DNA of 64,000 nt from contig CACWOL010000002.1 of the NCBI GenBank assembly GCA_902762495.1, positions 27,674 through 91,673 of the forward strand, in the 5' to 3' direction. Source of the DNA: an uncultured bacterium. GTDB lineage: Bacteria > Verrucomicrobiota > Lentisphaeria > Victivallales > UBA1829. The notes beneath the pieces were generated by a model that was given only the letters and a program-made list of their open reading frames with translations, was not told the origin of the DNA and did no database searches. Positions 53,583 to 62,293 of the stretch are shown one piece after another. Position numbers and translations under genes: made by a program. The first letter of the stretch is position 1, and each line of letters opens with the position of its first letter.

Positions 53583-53837
53583 ATGAAAAAAATGACCCTC
53601 GAAATCTGCTGCGGCACAGCCTGTTATACCATGGGAGCCAACCGGCTTCTGAACATCGAAAACGAGATGCCGATCGAGCTCCGGGGCAAGGCGGACATCA
53701 AGGCTTCGCCCTGTCTGGGACTTTGTTACAAAAAAGAACTCAAGGGCGCCCCGTATGTCAAGCTCAACGGCATGATCATCGAACAAGCCACCGCCGAAAA
53801 GATTTTTGAGAAGATGAAAGAACTGCTTGAGTCGTAA
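53583..53837 (+). CDS. NuoE-like small [2Fe-2S] protein
   Basis: 84 residues; AAGGAG upstream. Thioredoxin-like 2Fe-2S fold with the four-Cys set of NuoE: CCGTACYTMGA (C-x4-C or C-x3-C, near residue 9) and SPCLGLCYKK (C-x3-C, near 44). It is only the core domain, without the helical N-terminus of NuoE. Located 91 bases after adhE, likely under the same control, so it may pass electrons connected with NADH turnover. No NuoF partner nearby; the single-chain NuoEFG at 13019 has its own such domain. Confidence 0.8.
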   Translation: MKKMTLEICCGTACYTMGANRLLNIENEMPIELRGKADIKASPCLGLCYKKELKGAPYVKLNGMIIEQATAEKIFEKMKELLES

Positions 53838-53940
53838 GGGAAATAATCTACTTGTGATGGATTTTCAGGGTATGGGCGAAAAGCCGCCGAAAACCAATTT
53901 ACAGGGATGCCCATAAGTTATTTTTGACGAAAGGCCATAT

Positions 53941-53973
53941 AAAAAAGCCCGCCCCTCGTGCTGAAGGGCGGGA
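53941..53973 (-). terminator. terminator of the hxlR-family gene
   Basis: On the minus strand CCCGCCC...GGGCGGG (arms 53966-53972 and 53948-53954) followed by CTTTTTT. Nearly identical to the terminator at 55897. Confidence 0.85.
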
Positions 53974-53982
53974 AGAGCGATT

Positions 53983-54339
53983 TCAGTCTTCGGGACACGG
54001 GTCGGGAAGGCCGAGGTATTCGAAGTATTCATGTCCCCAGTCGCTCATGGCGAGGACAATTGGGACCAGTGTCTTTCCGAGCTCCGTCAAACGGTACTCT
54101 GTCTTGGGTGGCACGACAGGATAGAGCTTCCGATGGATAATGCCGTCCGCCTCCAGCTCACGTAACTGCTGGCTCAGCATTTTCGCCGTCGCCTGCGGGA
54201 TCTCCTTCTGTATCTCATTGTACCGCATCGTGCCTGAGTGGTTCAAATGCCAGACAATGATCGCTTTGTATTTTCCGCCGATGACCGCTATCGCGGCTTC
54301 CACGGAACAATGCCATTCCATAGCCTTTTTCTTGTTCAT
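53983..54339 (-). CDS. HxlR-family winged-helix regulator
   Basis: 118 residues. Family features: CSVEAAIAVIGGKYKAIIVW, LNHSGTMRYNEIQKEIPQATAKMLSQQL and the wing ELEADGIIHRKLYPVVPPKTEY. A single Cys (near residue 10) at the N-terminus is where thiol-sensing members such as YodB/HypR keep their redox Cys. Divergent from two flavodoxin-like genes, which suggests it responds to quinone or electrophile stress and controls them. Confidence 0.9.
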   Translation of the reverse strand: MNKKKAMEWHCSVEAAIAVIGGKYKAIIVWHLNHSGTMRYNEIQKEIPQATAKMLSQQLRELEADGIIHRKLYPVVPPKTEYRLTELGKTLVPIVLAMSDWGHEYFEYLGLPDPCPED

Positions 54340-54380
54340 AATGTTCCTCCGAAAAAAGTGAAAAAAGTTTTTACCCTATC

Positions 54381-54409
54381 AATATACCATCTTTTGTCAT
54401 AAAATGCAA
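54381..54409 (-). promoter_or_regulatory. promoter of the hxlR-family gene
   Basis: On the minus strand: TTGCAT (54409-54404), 17-base spacer, TATATT (54386-54381). Confidence 0.6.
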
Positions 54410-54423
54410 ATACTGAACATATA

Positions 54424-54473
54424 AACCATAGTAACAAATTGGAAAGTATATGTTTTTCGGGTAATTATGGTAC
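54424..54473. promoter_or_regulatory. candidate HxlR operator between divergent promoters
   Basis: AACCATAGTAAC (54424-54435) and GTAATTATGGTAC (54461-54473) form an imperfect inverted repeat centred between the two promoters. HxlR proteins bind such dyads as dimers. Confidence 0.4.
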
Positions 54474-54487
54474 AAAAAAGTGCATTC

Positions 54488-54515
54488 TTGAAATATGGCG
54501 AACCGATGGTATATT
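54488..54515 (+). promoter_or_regulatory. promoter of the flavodoxin-like genes
   Basis: TTGAAA (54488-54493), 16-base spacer, TATATT (54510-54515). Confidence 0.65.
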
Positions 54516-54558
54516 AAAGCATCACCCTTAACCCATAAAACACGGGAGACATCACATC

Positions 54559-55113
54559 ATGGCCAAAAAAATTCTTATTTTGAACGGCGGTCCGAGACTG
54601 AACGGAAACACTGCGGAACTGATCAAGGCGTTTACTGCCGGTGCCGGGGAAAACGGACATACGGTGATCCGGTTCGACCTCGACCGAATGAACATCCACG
54701 GCTGCAAAGGCTGTCTGTGCGGCGGCAAGAATCCCGATTCTCCGTGCGTTCAGAAAGACGATATGGATAAGATTTATCCCGAATACAAAAGCAGCGATCT
54801 GCTGGTGCTGGCTTCCCCGATGTATTATTGGGGGGTCACAGGTCAGTTGAAATGCGTTATCGACCGTCTTTTCGCCGTAACCGAATCCGACCCGAACTGG
54901 GCTACGCCGAAACAGAATGTCGTTCTGCTCATGGCTTCCGAAGGCAATTCCGCGGAAAACAATGCTCCCGTTCTGGATTATTACCACTCGCTTTTGAATT
55001 TCCTCGGATGGCGCGACTGCGGCAGCGTCATCGCAGGCGGTGTATTGCGACTTGGAGACATCGAAGGACATGCCGCGCTTGATGAAGCCCGCAAGTTGGG
55101 AAAAAGCATTTGA
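54559..55113 (+). CDS. NADPH-dependent FMN reductase / flavodoxin-family protein
   Basis: 184 residues. N-terminal FMN phosphate loop LILNGGPRLNGNTAELI, then GCKGCLCGGKNPDSPCVQKDDM, the iron-sulfur-flavoprotein-like Cys-rich turn (four Cys), and SPMYYWGVTGQLKCVIDRLF. Members reduce quinones, nitro compounds or carry electrons. Probably co-transcribed with the following flavodoxin lipoprotein (11-base gap). Confidence 0.88.
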   Translation: MAKKILILNGGPRLNGNTAELIKAFTAGAGENGHTVIRFDLDRMNIHGCKGCLCGGKNPDSPCVQKDDMDKIYPEYKSSDLLVLASPMYYWGVTGQLKCVIDRLFAVTESDPNWATPKQNVVLLMASEGNSAENNAPVLDYYHSLLNFLGWRDCGSVIAGGVLRLGDIEGHAALDEARKLGKSI

Positions 55114-55124
55114 CGGAGCGAACG

Positions 55125-55736
55125 ATGAGGAAAACGGTACTCATGACCCTTATGGCTTCTCTTTTGGGGTTCTTCTGTGGATGTTCCAACTCTTCTCCGG
55201 TCACCCTGAACCGGAAGCCGGAGGGAAGAATCCTGATCGTGTGTTACTCGGAATCCGCCAATCAGAACACCATGACCGCGGCAACGTGGATACAGGAGCA
55301 GGTCGGCGGAGATCTCTGTGCCGTCAAAATGGTCACTCCGTACAGCGACAGCTACAGCAAAGTACTGAAGGAGGCAAAACACCATTTGGACAACGGAATC
55401 AAGCCTGAGATACTGCCCCTTGAAAAAAAAGTCGGGGACTATGACATCGTATTTGTCGGCAGTCCTGTCTGGTATGGGACATTCGCTCCGCCTTTGGGGA
55501 CTTTTTTCGGTCAGAACGACCTTTCCGGAAAAACGGTAATCCCGTTCTGCACCCATGGCGGCGGCGGGTCCGGGCATCTGTTTGAAGATGTTGCCAAGGC
55601 CGCGCCGAAGTCGAAAGTCCTGCCGGGACTCGCGCTGAAAGGCAGTAACGTCGTGGAGCGCACAATTGGCCGCGGCACAGCGTCAAAAGCCTCACCGGAC
55701 GAAGTCATCGAATGGCTGAACGAAATTTTGGAATAG
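55125..55736 (+). CDS. flavodoxin-fold lipoprotein
   Basis: 203 residues from ATG 55125, six bases after GGAG. Signal peptide MRKTVLMTLMASLLGFFCGCSN with lipobox, unusual for a flavodoxin, which is normally cytoplasmic. The flavodoxin part has ILIVCYSESANQNT (phosphate loop), VFVGSPVWYGTFAPPLGTF and THGGGGSGHLFED. Export of an FMN protein by Sec would need FMN loading outside, as known for some Firmicute and Gram-negative secreted flavodoxins. Confidence 0.85.
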   Translation: MRKTVLMTLMASLLGFFCGCSNSSPVTLNRKPEGRILIVCYSESANQNTMTAATWIQEQVGGDLCAVKMVTPYSDSYSKVLKEAKHHLDNGIKPEILPLEKKVGDYDIVFVGSPVWYGTFAPPLGTFFGQNDLSGKTVIPFCTHGGGGSGHLFEDVAKAAPKSKVLPGLALKGSNVVERTIGRGTASKASPDEVIEWLNEILE

Positions 55737-55896
55737 CATCTGGATATTTATCGGATCGTTTTATGTCAGCCCCTGAAGACGATGAAGGTTTCAAGGGCTA
55801 ACTATGTTCGGGCTTGCCCCTGATACCGGTTACTGCAACGTCAGGAATTGACCGTCCGCCTGGCATTCGCCATCCGGGGGTTTTTCTCGTGGAAAG

Positions 55897-55930
55897 AAAA
55901 AAAGCCCGCCCCTCGTATTGAAGGGCGGGA
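55897..55930 (-). terminator. terminator of the beta-galactosidase gene
   Basis: On the minus strand CCCGCCC/GGGCGGG arms (55923-55929, 55905-55911) followed by CTTTTTTT. Differs from the terminator at 53941 only in the loop. Confidence 0.85.
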
Positions 55931-55971
55931 ACTGTAATTCGATCGAATAAAAGATGCGATCGGAGAGAGCG

Positions 55972-58900
55972 TTATTCCGGTTTGCTGAAATCCAGCGTGC
56001 AGCTCCATTCGTACCGGTTCGGACGAAGCTGGTATTCGTTGTGGACGCTGACGGACCAGCCGTCGTCGCCGCCGACGCCCATGTGGAAGCCGTCGAGGAT
56101 CAGCCAGGTCTTTTTGCCGGGTTTCAGCTCCCAGCTGTGGTCCGCGGCCATCAGGTCCTGCGGAGAGAGGTGCAGAGAGGAGAAGCGGAACGGCTTGCCG
56201 CCGTCTTCCCAGACGCCCAGATGCTGTCCGCTCTTTCCGGTCAGATTCAGCTCCACCACGTCGCCGCGGCTGCCGCATTCGGACGGCACGAGATAGTTCT
56301 CCAGCATGTCGGAGATATTATTTTCCCAGCGGCCGACGAGCGAAGCGACGAAACGGTCCGGATAGTTTTCATACGGGCCGCGTCCGAAATACTTCGCGGT
56401 TTCAAAGCCTTCGACCAGCGGGAACATCATGCCGACGCGCGCAATGGAGCGCAGATCGTTCTGGCGGAACAACGCGTACTGGCGGAAGTTCAGGAGGTGC
56501 GCCTTCGCGGGATCGACGGTCCAGACAATGACCGATTCCACAGCGCCGCCAATACGGGTTTTCGCGATGACCGTGTAATTGCCGCCGTCTTTTTTCCATT
56601 CGAAACCGACCAGCTCGCGTTTCGGGTTGATGATCTTGGGCCAGTCTTTCGCGAACGAGCCGTCATGATCCATCATGCGGTCGTTGCAGGTGGGAGCGCG
56701 GTAGAAGATTTCTTCAGCGGGCGCGGCAAGGAGTTCCTTGCCTTCGGGTTTCATGGAAACGAGTTGGCCGGTCTTCTTCGACCAGGTCAGGAATCCGATG
56801 GTGAGCGTGTCCGCGGTTTCCTTCACGTCGGAATCCGTGATGGTCATCTTTCCGGAACGGGCATCCTGGAGCTTCGAGATCGCGGCGGGAGCCTGAGCCG
56901 GAGCGGAAAGCGCAAACTGCGTACGGGTGATCTCGTGTTTCGGACCATCGCAATAGACGTTCAGGAAACTCCATGCGTCGGAGGCGGGCGCATCGAACGG
57001 GACTTCGACGACTGCGGATTCGAAGCACTGGGTCACCGGGACGTTCAGGACGCCGGATTTGACGATTTTGCCGTTCGCGGTCTCTTCCCAGCGGAATTTC
57101 AGGTCGGCGGTCGAGGCGTTGTTGCGCTCATTGATGACCGTCAGGTTCTTTCCTTCGAGCTTGAAGCGGATCGGAGCCTGGCAGACACGCACTTCCTGCG
57201 CGCCGGGATGCGGCGTGACGGAGGCGTCCACGATGCCGTTCAGGACCTGGGTGCGGTTCTGTCCGTTGGCCTGATAATTGTAGTTCTCGCCGAAGTCGTT
57301 GCCGTAGCCGTAGTTGACCTCGCCGGTCTTCGCGATCACGTTCAGGAGCGCCTTGTCCGCCCAGTCCCAGAGGAATCCGCCATGGAATCCGCGGTTCTCA
57401 TTGACGAGATCCCAGTATTGGAAGATGTTTCCGGTGGAGTTGCCCTTCGCATACGCGTATTCGCACAGGATGATCGGGCGGTTGTCGTTCCGGCCGTTCA
57501 TCATGGACCGGATGCGGTCGGGACGCGTGTACATGGGGCACAGGATGTCGCTGATGAGCGGTCCGGGGTTGCCGCTTTCATACTGCACGGGACGGGTCGG
57601 GTCGGTGAAGCGGATCCAGTTCGCCATGGCGGCCTGGTTCGCGCCGCTGCCGGATTCGTTGCCGAGCGACCAGAACCCGATGCACGGGTTGTTGCGGTCG
57701 CGGAGCACCATGCGTTCGGCGCGTTCGAGGTAGACCGGCGCCCAGGCGGGATCTTTCGAAAGCTGCGCGCCCATGCCGTGCGTCTCGATGTTGGTCTCGT
57801 CGACGACCAGCAGGCCGTATTCGTTGCAGAGTTCGTACCAGCGGTTGTTGTTCGGATAGTGGCTGGTGCGGACGGCGTTGAAGTTGAGCTTCTTCATCGT
57901 CTCGATGTCGAGGCGCATATCCTCCTCGGTCACGGCGAAAGCGTGTTTCGCGCTGATGTCGTGACGGTCCACGCCGCGCACGATGAGGCGCTGGCCGTTC
58001 AGCAGGACATCCCTGCCGCGGATTTCGATCTGACGGAATCCGACCGGCACATACTGCACTTCCAGCGTCTTGCCGGAATCATCCACGAGGTGCAGGAAGA
58101 GTTTGTAGAGATACGGGGAATCCGGGGACCACTGTTCGGGAGCGGCCACACGCATGGAAATGATCGCGGCGCCGCGTTCCGACCGCTGGCCGAACATGCC
58201 GGACTGGCCGCTGAAGCGTTCCACACGGCTTTCGGCAATAAGCTTGTTATCCGCATCCAGCAGACGGGCCTTCACACGGACGCCGGGATACGATGACATC
58301 GGGAGGTCCCCGATGGGCTGACGCGGCAGAGCGCGTGTTTCCACATACGCCATGACTTCCAGATTCGCGTCGGATTTTTCATGACGCTGGTTCTTCGCCG
58401 GATCCGTGAACGTGGTCCTGACCGACCAGTCGCGCAGATGCACAGGAGACAGCGCCATCAGGCGGACGTCGCGGTAGATGCCGCTCATGCGCCAGACGTC
58501 CTGGCATTCCAGGAAAGTCCCGGTCGAGAAACGGTACACCTTCACGGCGATGGTGTTCTTGCCGGGCTTCAGCAGCTTCGTGATCGCGAACTCGGACGGC
58601 AGACGGCTGTCTTCCGCATAGCCCGCGTACTGCCCGTTTACCCAGAAATCGTATGCGCTGTCCACGCCGTCGAACACGATGCGGACGTCACGTTCCAACC
58701 AGTCCGCCGGGACATCGAACGTGCGGCGGTAGCATCCGGTCGGATTCGCGGTCGGCAGCAGCGGTGGATTCGCTTCTTTCTGGAACAAATAAATATTGTT
58801 GATGTAAACACCGCGATCGGGGACACGCATGTCGCTCTGCCAGTTCGAGGGAACCGTCATATCCAGCCAGGAGGAATCGGCGAAATCGGGACGGATCACG

Positions 58901-59190
58901 TCGTCCGGCACATCGTCCGGTTTGCCGAACAGCTGGAATTTCCATTTTCCGTTCAGATTGAGCGTGTACTTCGACGGGGTCTTGCGGTACGCTTCGGCCG
59001 AGGCTTCGTCGAAGAACGTCCCGTAGATCGGGGCATGGCTGAGTTCGCGGTTGACGCCGGTCGTCCGCAAATCCTCAAAATGACGGGGATGTGTAGCTGA
59101 CACCTGATTCCCATCAGCGGCGTGAGCGAACGATCCGACGATCGCTCCCGCAACGGCAAATGAGAAAAGTGAACGGGGAAGGAGATTCAT
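55972..59190 (-). CDS. secreted GH2 beta-galactosidase
   Basis: 1072 residues. Signal peptide ends AHAADG, so periplasmic or exported, unlike cytoplasmic LacZ. Domain order as in LacZ: jelly-roll sugar-binding (VPSNWQSDMRVPDRGVYINN), Ig-like, TIM barrel (VDETNIETHGMGAQL), Ig-like and C-terminal beta-sandwich. Acid/base Glu in FWSLGNESGSG (near 505) and nucleophile Glu in ILCEYAYAKGNSTG (near 575). Likely acts on galactosides released from host glycans or plant polymers. Confidence 0.93.
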   Translation of the reverse strand: MNLLPRSLFSFAVAGAIVGSFAHAADGNQVSATHPRHFEDLRTTGVNRELSHAPIYGTFFDEASAEAYRKTPSKYTLNLNGKWKFQLFGKPDDVPDDVIRPDFADSSWLDMTVPSNWQSDMRVPDRGVYINNIYLFQKEANPPLLPTANPTGCYRRTFDVPADWLERDVRIVFDGVDSAYDFWVNGQYAGYAEDSRLPSEFAITKLLKPGKNTIAVKVYRFSTGTFLECQDVWRMSGIYRDVRLMALSPVHLRDWSVRTTFTDPAKNQRHEKSDANLEVMAYVETRALPRQPIGDLPMSSYPGVRVKARLLDADNKLIAESRVERFSGQSGMFGQRSERGAAIISMRVAAPEQWSPDSPYLYKLFLHLVDDSGKTLEVQYVPVGFRQIEIRGRDVLLNGQRLIVRGVDRHDISAKHAFAVTEEDMRLDIETMKKLNFNAVRTSHYPNNNRWYELCNEYGLLVVDETNIETHGMGAQLSKDPAWAPVYLERAERMVLRDRNNPCIGFWSLGNESGSGANQAAMANWIRFTDPTRPVQYESGNPGPLISDILCPMYTRPDRIRSMMNGRNDNRPIILCEYAYAKGNSTGNIFQYWDLVNENRGFHGGFLWDWADKALLNVIAKTGEVNYGYGNDFGENYNYQANGQNRTQVLNGIVDASVTPHPGAQEVRVCQAPIRFKLEGKNLTVINERNNASTADLKFRWEETANGKIVKSGVLNVPVTQCFESAVVEVPFDAPASDAWSFLNVYCDGPKHEITRTQFALSAPAQAPAAISKLQDARSGKMTITDSDVKETADTLTIGFLTWSKKTGQLVSMKPEGKELLAAPAEEIFYRAPTCNDRMMDHDGSFAKDWPKIINPKRELVGFEWKKDGGNYTVIAKTRIGGAVESVIVWTVDPAKAHLLNFRQYALFRQNDLRSIARVGMMFPLVEGFETAKYFGRGPYENYPDRFVASLVGRWENNISDMLENYLVPSECGSRGDVVELNLTGKSGQHLGVWEDGGKPFRFSSLHLSPQDLMAADHSWELKPGKKTWLILDGFHMGVGGDDGWSVSVHNEYQLRPNRYEWSCTLDFSKPE

Positions 59191-59247
59191 GGGATAACCT
59201 TTCTGTTGAATTCCGCGTTAAAAAGAAAAACTGTTCCACACCGAATA

Positions 59248-59276
59248 TTATACAGTCCAAGGGGGCGGTTTTCAAG
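59248..59276 (-). promoter_or_regulatory. sigma-70 promoter of the beta-galactosidase gene
   Basis: On the minus strand: TTGAAA (59276-59271), 17-base spacer, TATAAT (59253-59248); start near 59241, about 50 bases before the ATG. Confidence 0.75.
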
Positions 59277-59302
59277 ATAAGAAAACATTCATTATGCATG
59301 AT

Positions 59303-59334
59303 TTTTACGTTACTTTCGCGTCTTTTAACGTTAC
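59303..59334. promoter_or_regulatory. tandem direct repeat, candidate activator site
   Basis: TTTTACGTTAC (59303-59313) and TTTTAACGTTAC (59323-59334), ACGTTAC cores 21 bases apart, i.e. two helical turns. Position is about -65 to -93 relative to the beta-galactosidase start, where AraC-type activators bind half-sites as direct repeats. Confidence 0.5.
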
Positions 59335-59464
59335 CTAACAACATTTATGCCAACCCCATGACCATATCAGCTTGGGCTATACTAGCTTTCCCCGAAAAAA
59401 ATCTGCCCCTCTCTCATGCCCCATCGCGAGTGGGATGGCTTTAGTTTATTGGGCTATGTTCGCG

Positions 59465-59531
59465 CTTTATGCGAAGATTTCCGGCATTTTCTTTCCTCGA
59501 TGAGCATAATCGGGCATTCTTTATGCGAAGA
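59465..59531. repeat. short direct repeat in the AT-rich spacer
   Basis: CTTTATGCGAAGA occurs at 59465-59477 and again at 59519-59531, 54 bases apart. The 59335-59607 stretch otherwise shows no credible gene. Confidence 0.4.
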
Positions 59532-59607
59532 ATTCCCGAAAATACTCTTGGCGGCATCGGCGCTCCCGGAATATGACAGAGAAGATTTCGCTTTTCCCGA
59601 TATGTAG

Positions 59608-59925
59608 GTGTCCTTCCGCCCGAATATCAGCGCTGGCGAATGTGGTATTGTCGGGTTATATGGAGTATTTCCATTAAAATATTCTACTTATCTATTTTTC
59701 TCTGGGCTTTGGGGGCTTCCGTTGATTGGCTTTATCACAAGAAACCTATTAATGGATACTACTAACATTAATTCTGCGGTTGAAGGCAATCTAGAACAAA
59801 TATCTTTGCAGTTAAAATGTATTATATATGCTATTTCGGCAAAAGAAACGACTGACGAAAAACTTGACACAGAAAAAACATCTTCCACCCCCAAACCGAA
59901 ACGATGTGTTCATGGCAAAAGATAG
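59608..59925 (+). CDS. AT-rich small ORF, possibly decayed
   Basis: Up to 105 residues from a GTG without a good ribosome site. A hydrophobic stretch (YLFFSGLWGLPLIGFITR) precedes a hydrophilic tail ending KPKRCVHGKR. The overlapping +1 frame from an ATG at 59639 also shows a membrane-like segment (FYLSIFLWALGASVDWLYHK), so a frameshift is possible. Base composition is far lower in GC than neighbours. A strong plus-strand terminator at 60117 suggests the region is or was transcribed. Confidence 0.25.
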   Translation: MSFRPNISAGECGIVGLYGVFPLKYSTYLFFSGLWGLPLIGFITRNLLMDTTNINSAVEGNLEQISLQLKCIIYAISAKETTDEKLDTEKTSSTPKPKRCVHGKR

Positions 59926-60116
59926 TGTGCGCTGCCTGATAGATATTCAGATGAACTAAAAAAACACCACGACATAGAATGATTTCAGGGAATAAAGACT
60001 TTCATGAAACAAATAGACTGCTCTTTGCGAAAACTGAGCCGTAAGAGGTTTTCTCCTTCTCAAAAAGAAGAGTAGCGCCGCTTCGGCTTTGCGGGGCAAT
60101 CATTTGTTTGATTTTC

Positions 60117-60148
60117 CGCGTCATCGACCGTACGATGACGCGTTTTTT
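60117..60148 (+). terminator. plus-strand rho-independent terminator
   Basis: CGCGTCATCG (60117-60126) pairs perfectly with CGATGACGCG (60133-60142) around ACCGTA and is followed by TTTTTT. No annotated plus-strand gene ends here except the AT-rich ORF; on the minus strand it lies 60 bases beyond the beta-helix stop but lacks a T-run. Confidence 0.8.
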
Positions 60149-60209
60149 ATCTCAATGCAAGCTGTTGGTTCTCTGTTGCTGGATTCAGATTCCGTGCATC
60201 CAGGAATCG

Positions 60210-62240
60210 TCACCAGATGCACAGGCGGTTGCGGCCCTGCTTCAGGCTGGCGAACGGTCCGACGGGATTGTTTCCGTTCGTGCGGAGTTCACCGAGATAG
60301 TCATGGTCCAGGGCAATGTCGGAACCGTCCGGGTTCTCGAAGAACGCCTCCGTAATGCGCGTTTCGCCCAGATCCGCGGTCGCCATGATCTCGGTCTTTT
60401 GCGCGAGGATGACGTCATCGGCATCCAGTTCGAGGAAGATGAATCCGTGTCTCCGTTTGATATAATCCGAAGCGGAAAGACATCCGTCGGACACCGGGGC
60501 ATTCGCCTCAAGACGGATATTCCAGCCGCCGTCTTTGACGCCGAAATCCTTTTCGCGGTCGTAGTGCTTCGCGCCGCGGCCGTAGACGTTCCGCGCGATA
60601 TAGACGGGTTGCGGCACCTGGATGTAGAGATTCTCGTCGCCGGGGACGCCTTTCTGAGGAAACGCCGCCTTGATCCCGCAGATATACTCCTCGTAGGAAT
60701 CGGGATGCCCGTCGTACGCCGCCGTGCCGTTGAAGACGCAGTCCGTCTGCCCGTAGTCGTCGGCGCCGCCCACGAAGATGTTCTGGTAGAACCGGTCGTC
60801 GCCGCCGTAGACGAACGATGTCCCCATGAGCGCGGTGCTGTGGGCAAAATGATACGGGGTCGAACGGTTCAGGACCTGCCTGTGAAGCATATTGCCGAGG
60901 ACCAGGTTGTGCACGTACGCGCCGCCCTGGGACATGTTCTCGAAACTGTACGGGGAGGCGAAGATGTTGTTGTCGACGAGATACGGGCCGTGCGACACCT
61001 CAACCATGAGGTCACGGACGTTTTCGCGATAAAGGTTCCGGCTGATTCTGACGCCCTGCGTCTCCCAGTCCAGCCAGGTACCCAGCGAGCAGTCATGGAT
61101 ATAGTTGCCGATGATCTGAACATCGAGCGGGGCGTGGAGTTTGATCCCGCCGATCTCCCAGCCGAAGAACTCGTGCTTGGTCGCGATGTTGAAGATCTCG
61201 TTGCCGGTGATCTCGCTGAACGCGCAGCCCATGTGCCCCACGACGCCGTTCTGGCCGCAGTCGTGAATCACGTTGTTCCTCACGATGTGCGACCCGACGG
61301 TATCCCTGCTCCACCCCAGCTGCAGAGCCTTCACGACCGATTCGAACTGGCAGGTGTAGCCCGGCTTTCGTCTGGTCTTCGTGAAATCATTGTCGCCCGT
61401 CTTCTCGTCCTTTCCCAGGCTCACGGCAGCGCACTTGGCGTCGTGGATGTGGTTGTTCTCGATGATCCAGCCTTTGCTCCAGTGTGGTCCGATCAGGCCG
61501 GGCTGGTCGCCGGTCGGCGGAGCGAACGGCGTCGCGGCGTGCGCCAGTTCGAATCCCGAAACGGTGATGTAGTCCTTCCCGCTCTGCCTCGGATAAAACA
61601 CGCATTTCCTGACATTGATCTCGACCATCTCGGCATTGGGGTCCGCGCCATGGAAATTCGCCCAGATGCAGGTGTTGTCCGCATCGACTTCAGCGTACCA
61701 TTGGTAGACCGTGTCCTCCGGGTTCGGGATCGGTTCGCGGTACGTCTTCCACGGATAATTGTGTCCGGTCAGACGTTTTTCGGCCTTCCTGACTTCATCC
61801 AATGAAGCTGCCTCGAAGAAGGATTTTCCGTTCAGGTAGACCTCGCCCAGATGCAGCGTGGGATACATGGGCGACACCATCCAGTCGCCGTAAAGCCAAG
61901 TGTCGAACGGATTGAACTCCCCGAACAGCGCATTGGGGACCACGGCCTTCCACACCGTGCCATCCCCTTCCCTGCTCCATCCGGTGATCCGTTCCGAGCC
62001 CTTGATCACGACATGCTCGTTTTCGGCGGCGAGATAGGTGATGCGGTTCCGGTCGCCGGTCCCGCCCGTCTTCGGATCGACCCACTCGCGGTATTCGCCG
62101 GCATGGACGATCACGGTGTCGCCCGGCATGGCAATGTCCGCCGCGCGCTGGATCGTTTTGAACGGCAAGGCTTCCGTTCCGGGGTTGCGGTTCGAGCCGG
62201 ACGGGCTCACGTGATAGGTCGTTCCCGTTGTTTTGTTCAT
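60210..62240 (-). CDS. right-handed beta-helix protein (DUF1565/PbH1), likely glycan-active
   Basis: 676 residues, no clear signal peptide. The N-terminus YHVSPSGSNRNPGTEALPFKTIQRAADIA is the DUF1565 opening, with GDTVIVHAGEYREWV as first coil; parallel beta-helix repeats follow (IVRNNVIHDCGQNGVVGHMG, IIGNYIHDCSLGTWLD, NLYRENVRDLMVEVSHGPYLVDNN cut into coils). Such proteins are mostly polysaccharide lyases or glycoside hydrolases of unassigned family. AAGGAG precedes the start; 53 bases from the polyferredoxin gene upstream. Confidence 0.85.
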   Translation of the reverse strand: MNKTTGTTYHVSPSGSNRNPGTEALPFKTIQRAADIAMPGDTVIVHAGEYREWVDPKTGGTGDRNRITYLAAENEHVVIKGSERITGWSREGDGTVWKAVVPNALFGEFNPFDTWLYGDWMVSPMYPTLHLGEVYLNGKSFFEAASLDEVRKAEKRLTGHNYPWKTYREPIPNPEDTVYQWYAEVDADNTCIWANFHGADPNAEMVEINVRKCVFYPRQSGKDYITVSGFELAHAATPFAPPTGDQPGLIGPHWSKGWIIENNHIHDAKCAAVSLGKDEKTGDNDFTKTRRKPGYTCQFESVVKALQLGWSRDTVGSHIVRNNVIHDCGQNGVVGHMGCAFSEITGNEIFNIATKHEFFGWEIGGIKLHAPLDVQIIGNYIHDCSLGTWLDWETQGVRISRNLYRENVRDLMVEVSHGPYLVDNNIFASPYSFENMSQGGAYVHNLVLGNMLHRQVLNRSTPYHFAHSTALMGTSFVYGGDDRFYQNIFVGGADDYGQTDCVFNGTAAYDGHPDSYEEYICGIKAAFPQKGVPGDENLYIQVPQPVYIARNVYGRGAKHYDREKDFGVKDGGWNIRLEANAPVSDGCLSASDYIKRRHGFIFLELDADDVILAQKTEIMATADLGETRITEAFFENPDGSDIALDHDYLGELRTNGNNPVGPFASLKQGRNRLCIW

Positions 62241-62293
62241 CGTGCTGTTCTCCTTCGGGATTTATGTTCAAGGACGGGCAAAAGTCATTGCCG

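Noticed and set aside
55954..58296. 780-residue plus-strand ORF opposite the beta-galactosidase
   Set aside because: The minus-strand GH2 enzyme has complete catalytic motifs; the plus frame has none.
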